From NCBI GenBank assembly GCA_039105265.1, contig JAPFFF010000001.1, positions 4,588,001-4,652,000 of the forward strand: DNA of 64,000 nt, given 5' to 3'. The position numbers were made by a program, and so were the translations under genes. Below are positions 58,201 to 64,000 of this stretch, in pieces. Source of the DNA: Tritrichomonas musculus. Taxonomy: Eukaryota; Parabasalia; Tritrichomonadida; Tritrichomonadidae. The notes below the pieces were generated by a model, which worked only from the letters and a program-made list of their open reading frames with translations, did not search any database and had not been told where the DNA came from. Position 1 is the first letter of the stretch; each line of letters starts with the position of its first letter.

Positions 58201-60027
58201 TTAAAGAACAATTTAAATGAAACTGATCGAATTTACTTCCAAAGAACATATTTTATCAATCTTGAACCAATTGCAGCCCTTCTTCCAAGATTATTAACTT
58301 TTTCGCCAAACGATGTTAGTTTCAATACAAGCGTACTTTCACCACTGTTTCATCTCTACATGAATCAAAAAGATGCTGCATCACGAAACACCATTCTTGA
58401 TGCTTTCTTCATGATTACAGAAAATGATTATAAACAAAACGGTAACTTTAATCGATCTGAAAATGCCATTCTTGCAATGGATAACTTCATGCAAGCAGAC
58501 ACTGCCGCTGATCTAGATGATATGCTCAGCATTGTTGACATATTTGATAAAACCATTCCCAAATTTGGTGTAAAAAGTCAAGATCCTGTTGTTTCTGGCT
58601 TTTTCAAGCGAATGAAAGATCTTGCACGCTTCATGTTTACAATCAGTAGTTTAACGATGGAAGATGAGTTGACTACTGCCTGTATCAACAGTTTGAATAG
58701 TTTAACTGTGACTGATTTAGCACTCTATTCGCATTTCACTTCTCAATTATTCAATATTAACATGAATCCTGAACACAATAATATTTGCGAAGCCGCAGAA
58801 ACTCTTGTTCTATGTGCCAAGATATTCAAATGGGATGATGACAATGACATAACAGCTGGTTTTAATTTCCCACCGCAAAAACGAAGAGTTAGAAAAATAG
58901 AAATGATGAACAAAGCTATTGAATTGTTTATGAAAGATGATTTTTATGAGCGAGCACTAGATATTCTCTCTGAGCTTCGTGATTATTACACTGATATTGA
59001 AGGTGATTATGAAAAATTGGAAGAAGTTGCAGCAAAAGAAGCACAATGTTATGATATGATATGTACTAAAGAAAGAACAGTTTTGAATCGTTTTTATGGT
59101 ATCAGATTTTATGGAAATAGATTTAATCAGTATTTCCGTAATAAACTTTATATTTATCGCCGTGATGGTTTTTATATGGCAACACAAATTATGCAGGAAA
59201 TGAAAGATCATTTTCCTCAAGCACGTGTTGAGCCAAAAGCTCCAACTGACGAAGATAAAAGAGATCCTAATTTGTTCTATATTCATGTATTCAACATTAA
59301 ACCACGCGATGTTGAAGGTTTTGATCCTTTTGAAGACCTCTCTGCTATTATGACTAATTCATGTTTAACAGTTGACACTTTTTATAGTGAGACGCCAGTT
59401 CGTATTAAAAGAACAGATGCAAAATACAACGAAATGGCAGAGTGGTATCGTCATATAACAATGTATAAAACAGAGAGACCGTTACAAGGAATTGCAAGAA
59501 GATCATTAGTTGTCGAGGAAAGTAAAGTGATCGTTATGACACCAATAGAATGTGCAATTTATGATACTAATGCAAAAACAATGGAATTGATGCATTCGGC
59601 ATCGTCGGTTTGGAGGGCAAAGAGATTTAATCTTCCAATTCCGATATCAGCTTCATCCTCATTGAACTTGCTTATTCAAGGTATTGTTAACGCAGCAGTC
59701 AATGGTGGTACAAAAGTCTTTCAGGATTTGTTCTTAGAAGGTCCTTTGAAGGACGAACCAGGAAATCAGAAATTTGCGGGTAAATTAATTAGAGCTTTCG
59801 ATGATCAATTAAAGGCAATCAACTTTGCACTTAAAATTCATGAAAGTATAATGACTAGTACAGATCAGGCTCTACACGAAGTATGGGTTGAAAACTTTAA
59901 TTCTGCATTAAAAACAATGAGTCGCGTAATTGGTGAGATTAATTTAAATGAACAGCCTTCCTTCGGAAAGATTCCTCCTGTTGATTTCCTTGAAGAAGAA
60001 ATTAACGAAAAGAAAAAGAAAAAATAA
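55252..60027 (+). CDS. DOCK-family Rac/Cdc42 guanine nucleotide exchange factor
   Basis: The product has 1591 residues. Residues 1-65 resemble the N-terminal SH3 of the DOCK-A/B group (FKANAVANFPYDTDLSDHLKLIAGDKLEIMERCG-type ligand-binding loop). A C2-like DHR-1 spans about 360-530 and a helical ARM-like part about 560-1150. DHR-2 covers about 1210-1570: DLFYIHVFNIKPRD-type strand, MAEWYRHITMYKTERPLQGIARRS, and LIQGIVNAAVNGGTKVFQDLFL with the VNGG helix alpha-10 motif (V1483), the family's nucleotide sensor. With an SH3 it is nearest DOCK1/2/5, which work with ELMO. It activates Rac-type GTPases in actin remodelling and amoeboid shape change. The C-terminus is Lys-rich (EEINEKKKKK). Confidence 0.9.
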   Translation: MNWVIFKANAVANFPYDTDLSDHLKLIAGDKLEIMERCGLWIRARCTTTSCQGICPIDRVTIIDNRRMVNTFDLLVHEARCLFTYIFTKVINRNHYMPRPNECEIMDYVRKIQIMIPPSTPESRINISKSLDQLRSKLDLPLLARSKSGSIMNSHDITPQMFSIKSDIQRSDTLTGGNTSVYPPTLAIHLSLSFLYSKEVRICPRLYVVKSDNQSNLSFNYISAPADYILPANDSHEKLIKFHNITSSYFRELALVIRIFSSERYLEKVDKETNLTTSVWGSEYLGVAAVRFNQDKPLSYGNSLTFLLPFYECVDSSFIDVPYILLENKFPDRIQKVDELPQLSVKITPVETFGKAASGIGPDSILTMSLPVNLSPNFESNNLFIKICSLHQKTKFKRTRVILRVINTRSKRYINCFERTRLSSEFATVIQKGPSDLLIDECAQINMSLDEFDPLSCILVFEVAHMSRSRRTSHVVSYAIFKFVDAEGIMKESKLNQEYFNVSLIKSPQEEMNLEDYVNLPETPYDPHNSSRIQITLSFVSTRYTSDPIIHKVLHWDHYREILSSKDNNPLSLLTTVDIKTVMFFLSKLYLCLSRMMSSDQMLAGPALEAFISIIMMIDMYRIELFKHFFNHFVDTMFTRSAPQLASLYWSMLSYLVDSLIQEPQSKHSEISVKKSNDACRCMPYILSIISASLKLNKELKMSVNEEKFKSSIRTIFSRLGALMETDNTAFIISKSFAMRSFPDFCDIIATVFSSNESAQLILNFLNSMKKDPGIASAQSSKSTRQNRIRLYRGLVDTQYFMCEDNRRLVLPFFLNDIKELMRDNRDMADLIQIIVNIFFVMMSSSSSFSHALIVFKDFLIPLLNFSKAKEMLPTRWANQPFPTTQFIILILYFTDIQIVKQFIQSSRDPIDMFKTLLNTIHRVVELNPPPYIFFICASTFISIVQMATNFEKDFLNKEKKSSLNLQGLISIISSFYNDFYRILKNNLNETDRIYFQRTYFINLEPIAALLPRLLTFSPNDVSFNTSVLSPLFHLYMNQKDAASRNTILDAFFMITENDYKQNGNFNRSENAILAMDNFMQADTAADLDDMLSIVDIFDKTIPKFGVKSQDPVVSGFFKRMKDLARFMFTISSLTMEDELTTACINSLNSLTVTDLALYSHFTSQLFNINMNPEHNNICEAAETLVLCAKIFKWDDDNDITAGFNFPPQKRRVRKIEMMNKAIELFMKDDFYERALDILSELRDYYTDIEGDYEKLEEVAAKEAQCYDMICTKERTVLNRFYGIRFYGNRFNQYFRNKLYIYRRDGFYMATQIMQEMKDHFPQARVEPKAPTDEDKRDPNLFYIHVFNIKPRDVEGFDPFEDLSAIMTNSCLTVDTFYSETPVRIKRTDAKYNEMAEWYRHITMYKTERPLQGIARRSLVVEESKVIVMTPIECAIYDTNAKTMELMHSASSVWRAKRFNLPIPISASSSLNLLIQGIVNAAVNGGTKVFQDLFLEGPLKDEPGNQKFAGKLIRAFDDQLKAINFALKIHESIMTSTDQALHEVWVENFNSALKTMSRVIGEINLNEQPSFGKIPPVDFLEEEINEKKKKK

Positions 60028-61126
60028 TTTTTTTATTATTATTATTTGATTTTTATGAGATAAATAAATCGAAATTGTTTTATTCATTTAAGGAGGTTTT
60101 TAAGTAATATTTTAATGTTCTCGAAGGTTGTTACTATAGATTATTTTCATATCGGAATATCAATATTGAAAGTTGTCCAATAAATATTATTAAAATAGGG
60201 CGAAATGTTTTTATATAAATAAATAAATAAGATTTGTTTATTACTCTATTTTATAAAATAAAAAGTGTTTCATTGACACAAAATGAATCCAACATCGTGG
60301 AATTCATTGTTGTTTGACATCAAATTAAATTTCCAGTAATTTGTAGTTTGATCAGGTTTATTCGTTGATCAAGAAAAAATATTTGATTGAATTGAGAAAG
60401 TATGCGTTTAAGTAAGGATAGCTCGGTTATATGATGATATGCATTTTGTTTAAAAAATTAATGTTTGTTAGGATTTGTTTTTTGAGGTCTCTTTCATTAA
60501 AAAAAATCTTAAGTCAAAATTGCACTTTTTCTCTTTTTCAGAGTTATTCAATTAATATTTGAGTACCTGAACTGAATATGATCGATATGGCCATTTTAAC
60601 ATTCAAATTGTAATGAATGTGAACTTTTTCAGATATTTATTCATCTCCAACAAAACAATTTTTCATTAAAACTTCATAATTATAGCTAGATTATATTAAA
60701 TAAATTTTCAATATAACTACAATATTTGACATGGGCGAGCTGTATTATGTATTTTATTTCGTTTTTAGGTAATGAAAGGATCTCTGGTGGCTCTTTTTTT
60801 GCATCGATACTCATTTGAAATATTTAAATTTTATACTAAAAAATCCGATCAACTTTTAAACTAGTTTAGCTCTTGAATTTCAAAACTTGATCGGATTTAT
60901 TCTTAATATCATGATCATTCAATATTTCTTATTATTCAATTATTGGTGATTTATAAATATAAATTATCTTATTGAAAAAATGGTTAAATATTAATATTAT
61001 TCTATTACTATAATTAATATATTAATTCATTTAATAAAAATGCAGTATATTCTAGAAAAATAAATAATTATTTGAAAAAATTAAATATTGATATTTATTT
61101 TTATACTTATTGAATTATAAAAAAAA
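60028..61126. other. Intergenic region with one hairpin, otherwise nothing recognised
   Basis: 1.1 kb between two plus-strand genes. The only recognised structure is the inverted repeat at 60841-60898. No open frame of protein-like sequence and no RNA gene was seen. Confidence 0.5.
60841..60898. repeat. Inverted repeat of 20-base arms
   Basis: AAATCCGATCAACTTTTAAA at 60841-60860 and 60879-60898 in reverse complement match at 18 of 20 positions with an 18-base loop. The CCGATC core is GC-rich for the region. It could be a small MITE remnant or a structured 3' region; no clear TA duplication is visible. Confidence 0.65.
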
Positions 61127-61858
61127 ATGAGCCTAGGTACATACCTTGCATATCGATTTGATAAACTTCTTAGCGCTTTGAAGTTTTTTGCAGCATTGAT
61201 TGTTATACTATATATTGTTTCAGGAGTTTTTAATTCAATATGGGCCAGCAAGTTTAATGATAAAGTATTCGATCTTTTATACAGAGGTAAAACTATTCGG
61301 AATATTTCAATATCTCTTGCCGTTCTCAGCTTTGCGTTTTTTTTTCTCGCTTTAGTATTGCTTGTTATTTTATATATTTTTGGCGCAGCAAAGTGTATTC
61401 AGTTGATTTTACTGATGATAACTCTTGGATCGATGACTGGAACTATCGTATTACTTGCTCTTTCGGTTAAATATACAAATGGTTCTCACGAAGACAAGAT
61501 CAAAAATTCATTTATACAAATTTTATCGCAAAATCAAATTCCAGATTCTGTTAAGAAATGGGCTAATAAAAAAAAGTGTAATATACTAGGAGGTGGATGC
61601 AACCAAAAAGCAATAGACTATGTTCATTATTTGGTTAGAGTAAATTTCATCGTAAATATTTGTATTGTTTGTCTTATAGGTGCAGCGTTGCTTGGTTTAA
61701 TTTTAGATGTTGTATTCATGGCTCTTATTAAGCCGGTGGATCGAAATCAAGAACACGAAACATCATCTGAACAAGAAGAAACAGTCACCCAATCAGTACA
61801 GCTTGAACAAGCCGGTGATCCACCTAGAACAAAGAAAAGCGAGGTTTCTGGAGCATGA
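61127..61858 (+). CDS. Tetraspanin-like four-pass membrane protein
   Basis: The product has 243 residues with four hydrophobic segments at about 15-36, 58-85, 88-112 and 165-195. The larger loop between segments 3 and 4 (about 112-165) includes KKCNILGGGCNQKAIDY, where the two Cys could play the part of the CCG motif of tetraspanins, though the strict CCG is absent. A polar Glu/Gln/Ser-rich tail follows. Trichomonads carry a tetraspanin family on surface and exosome membranes; membership here is likely but not certain. An AT-rich leader of only A residues precedes the ATG. Confidence 0.55.
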   Translation: MSLGTYLAYRFDKLLSALKFFAALIVILYIVSGVFNSIWASKFNDKVFDLLYRGKTIRNISISLAVLSFAFFFLALVLLVILYIFGAAKCIQLILLMITLGSMTGTIVLLALSVKYTNGSHEDKIKNSFIQILSQNQIPDSVKKWANKKKCNILGGGCNQKAIDYVHYLVRVNFIVNICIVCLIGAALLGLILDVVFMALIKPVDRNQEHETSSEQEETVTQSVQLEQAGDPPRTKKSEVSGA

Positions 61859-62384
61859 ATAATATTTTTCTTTTTTTTTTCATTTTAAATTGTTTAAATA
61901 AAAGTTCAATAAAAAAAATCTTTTTATGATTAATTATCAGTTGTATTTTCGTGATTTCTATTTAGATCCAAGGAAAATGATACATATCATGATGGGTAAA
62001 ATATGTGACTTTTTCTACATATATGTATATTTGTATAGGCTTAGTTATTTAAAATTTTGGTAATCAAATGCATATAAGATTAAAGAAGAAGCAGGGTAAT
62101 GAATGAGGATGTGATTAGAAGCATGGCTGTTTGTAGGATATGATGACAAAAAATAATGGCCTCAGAAAAACCCAAATGTTCTGTTATGAGCTTGAAAATG
62201 AGTCTTAATTCGACAAAGTAGTATTAAGAGTAGTTAATAAGCATATAAAATATAAAAAAGCATAAAACATGATTTTTATGTGAATATGATTAGCTTTGAA
62301 GCATATATATCTATCGTATGTACTTTATTGATTTTTAATATTCATAAAAATATGTATAAAAAAAAATGGCTATCCAATTACAAA
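61859..62384. other. Intergenic region, nothing recognised
   Basis: 526 bases between convergent gene ends. A less AT-rich patch near 62080-62180 has no coding frame or known RNA signature. Confidence 0.45.
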
Positions 62385-63200
62385 TTAACTATCATTAACT
62401 GAGTCCCATCTTATTGGAGTTTTCCCCTCCGAAAGAAGTATTTCATTAATTTTTTTGAAATGTCCACAGCCAGTAAAGAATCTGACAGATAAAGGTGAAG
62501 GGTGTCCAGATTTTAAAACTTTGTGCTTTTTTACATCAATGTTTTGGCATATTTTTTTAGCACTATTTCCCCAAGCTACAAAAATAATGCCGCTGAGTTT
62601 CTTATTAATAGCATTGATAGCAGCATTTGTGAAATTATGCCATCCATATGATGAGTGGGAATCAGCTTCTCCCTTAGCAACTGTTAACGTTGCATTTAGC
62701 ATTAATATACCTTGGTTTGCCCAACTTTCAAGATACCCATGATTTGGGATTTTAAAATCTGGATATTCTTCATGAATCTCTTTATAAATATTAACTAGAC
62801 TTGGAGGAATTTTTACTCCTTTCTTAACAGAAAAGGCAAGACCGTGAGCTTGTCCAATCTCATGATAAGGATCTTGACCAATAATAACCACTTTAACTCT
62901 ATTAAAAGGACAATATTTGAATGCATTTAATATGTCGCATTTTGGTGGGAAAATTGTTCTTGTATCTTTCCGTAAGGATTGAAGAAGTGAATTGAAATAT
63001 GGTTTGGTAAATTCTGCACTAAGAGCTTCTCTCCATGACGGTTCCAAACAATTTTTGAAATCGTCAGGTGAATCAAATATTTTGTCATAATCTGGATTTT
63101 CATTCCACTCTTTTTGTGGTTCTTCTGGAACAGGTTCTATTTTTTTTTTAGGTTTGCTTGATTTTGTATCAACAGCAAAATTTAATGTTGATTGTTTCAT
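62385..63200 (-). CDS. UNG: Uracil-DNA glycosylase, family 1
   Basis: The product has 271 residues. Family-1 motifs are complete: VVIIGQDPYHEIGQAHGLAFSV with catalytic D110, Tyr112 and Phe123, ILMLNATLTVAKGEADSH with N169 reading uracil, and SGHPSPLSVRFFTGCGHF with H233 and the DNA-intercalating Leu237. It removes uracil from DNA in base-excision repair. The N-terminus, MKQSTLNFAV, resembles a PCNA-binding PIP box (Q-x-x-L-x-F) though the second aromatic is missing, and a Lys/Pro/Glu-rich linker follows to residue 45, as in nuclear UNG2. A nuclear form is therefore likely. It diverges from the PAP2 gene. Confidence 0.95.
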   Translation of the reverse strand: MKQSTLNFAVDTKSSKPKKKIEPVPEEPQKEWNENPDYDKIFDSPDDFKNCLEPSWREALSAEFTKPYFNSLLQSLRKDTRTIFPPKCDILNAFKYCPFNRVKVVIIGQDPYHEIGQAHGLAFSVKKGVKIPPSLVNIYKEIHEEYPDFKIPNHGYLESWANQGILMLNATLTVAKGEADSHSSYGWHNFTNAAINAINKKLSGIIFVAWGNSAKKICQNIDVKKHKVLKSGHPSPLSVRFFTGCGHFKKINEILLSEGKTPIRWDSVNDS

Positions 63201-63511
63201 TGCAAAATTAGATTGTTTTTTAGAAAATTTTTATTGAAAAAAATAATAAACGTTCAGATAAGAAAACATTTATTATATTAAGAATAAGTTTATCCTAATA
63301 AATATCCAAATTAAAGATATGATTAAGCCTTTTATAAAATTAAATAATATTATTTTTATGAAAAAAATTATTATGACTTGATATTTTTTCAACAAGCAAA
63401 GTAAATAATATGGAAAAAATTGATTATTTACTTTATTAAAATTTTCTGATATTATTCAAATATTTCTGATTCTTTTGACAATATTTCTGAGAATATTCAA
63501 ATTTTATCTAA
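63201..63511. promoter_or_regulatory. Divergent upstream region of UNG and the PAP2 gene
   Basis: 311 bases, AT-rich. The PAP2 side has TCAAAT at 63497-63502, 9 bases before the ATG. The UNG side has no clear box within 30 bases. Confidence 0.4.
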
Positions 63512-64000
63512 ATGGAAAATGTACCAAATAGATCTCTCCCTAGAAAAATTATTCAGATCTTAAATCAAATTGATTTTTTAGGTTTTATATTTGCATTAAT
63601 ATCTTTCATTTTATGGAGAGTATTTATGCAGAAATCGCCTAATCCTATATATGTACCACCAGATTTCTCTTCTATTAACTACCCCATTTCGCCAAATAAT
63701 ACCCCTAAAAGAATTCTTGATTACTTTATTTTTTTTGGTTCAATCTCATTGATGTTTGTTTTAAACCTTATCTCAAAATACTATCATTCATGCCGTTCAT
63801 TTAATATAATTTCTTCAATATGGTCTGTTATCACAGCTAATTGTCTTGCTCTTGCTGTTACTTGCTATTTTAAAAGTTATGTTGGTTGGCCGAGGCCAAA
63901 CACATATTTTATATGTGGGTATAACACAAATTATGAAACTTGTAATTCTAGTAAAAAAGATTCACTATTTTTATCTTGGCCATCGTATCATGCTACTCAA
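63512..64000 (+). CDS. PAP2-type lipid phosphate phosphatase, 5' part only
   Basis: The first 163 residues are present; the gene runs off the right edge. It starts MENVPNRSLPRKIIQ and has hydrophobic segments at about 20-35, 71-88 and 100-117. The PAP2 C1 motif K-x6-RP is present as KSYVGWPRP, with a Cys-containing loop after it, and the C2 motif appears as SWPSYHAT, where the usual PSGH has Tyr in place of Gly. The C3 motif lies beyond the window. This matches the LPP/wunen group, six-pass enzymes that dephosphorylate phosphatidic acid and related lipids. The start is chosen as the first in-frame ATG, with TCAAAT just upstream. Confidence 0.85.
   Translation, partial: MENVPNRSLPRKIIQILNQIDFLGFIFALISFILWRVFMQKSPNPIYVPPDFSSINYPISPNNTPKRILDYFIFFGSISLMFVLNLISKYYHSCRSFNIISSIWSVITANCLALAVTCYFKSYVGWPRPNTYFICGYNTNYETCNSSKKDSLFLSWPSYHATQ

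Noticed and set aside
1-64000. CRISPR array, bacterial operons or rRNA genes
   Set aside because: No regular spaced repeats, Shine-Dalgarno pattern or rRNA sequence seen; all clear genes are eukaryotic.

Overview
This window looks like nuclear DNA of a trichomonad protist, most likely a Tritrichomonas (T. foetus type). The DNA is very AT-rich, the long genes carry no visible introns, and many starts have a TCAAAT or TCATTT box a few bases upstream, resembling the trichomonad initiator element. The gene set is eukaryotic: a RIB43A flagellar ribbon protein, a tubulin-modifying ligase, an ATM-type kinase, a DOCK exchange factor and a BTB plus F5/8C protein of a kind common in trichomonads. The species is inferred; no rRNA or other marker lies in the window.

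Layout. 1-1.8 kb: the 5' end of a UTP13/TBL3-like WD protein diverges from a short RNA polymerase I A49-like gene (both serve rRNA synthesis), followed by a small orphan. 1.8-4.8 kb: a gene-poor AT desert with a TA-flanked 1.2-kb non-autonomous element. 4.8-9.0 kb: a WDR11-like coat protein and an SLC35F6-like transporter, both on the minus strand. 9.1-13.2 kb: a graveyard holding a decayed P-loop gene, a dead pogo/Tc1-mariner-type transposase carrying a 113-bp near-palindromic MITE, and another remnant. 13.3-25.2 kb: dense host genes (AP-2-type mu, NAD kinase, TTLL ligase, cyclin, an ER-type membrane protein, a coiled-coil protein, BTB-F5/8C, ribosomal protein uL29, Sad1/USP39). 25.7-37.4 kb: a neurofibromin-like RasGAP, a LisH acidic-repeat protein, a TBC RabGAP and a ubiquitin-like protein. 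37.4-39.9 kb: a second AT desert. 39.9-51.4 kb: an unrecognised alpha-solenoid protein and ATM/Tel1. 52-64 kb: an MBOAT acyltransferase, RIB43A, a DOCK RacGEF, a tetraspanin-like protein, uracil-DNA glycosylase and the start of a PAP2 lipid phosphatase.

Functional themes. Three regulators of different small-GTPase families (Ras-GAP, Rab-GAP, Rac-GEF) occur within about 35 kb. Membrane traffic (AP mu, WDR11-like, TBC), microtubule and flagellar functions (TTLL, RIB43A), DNA repair (ATM, UNG) and lipid metabolism (MBOAT, PAP2) are also represented. Genes are monocistronic with mixed orientation, and several divergent pairs share short upstream regions. The most notable points are the truncated A49, the altered GGDGT loop of the NAD kinase, the neurofibromin homologue with its arginine finger, E2F-like and GTTTAC repeats before the cyclin gene, the MITE nested in a dead transposase, and a rearranged inverted repeat next to the MBOAT leader. 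All assignments come from reading translated sequence; no database search was run.
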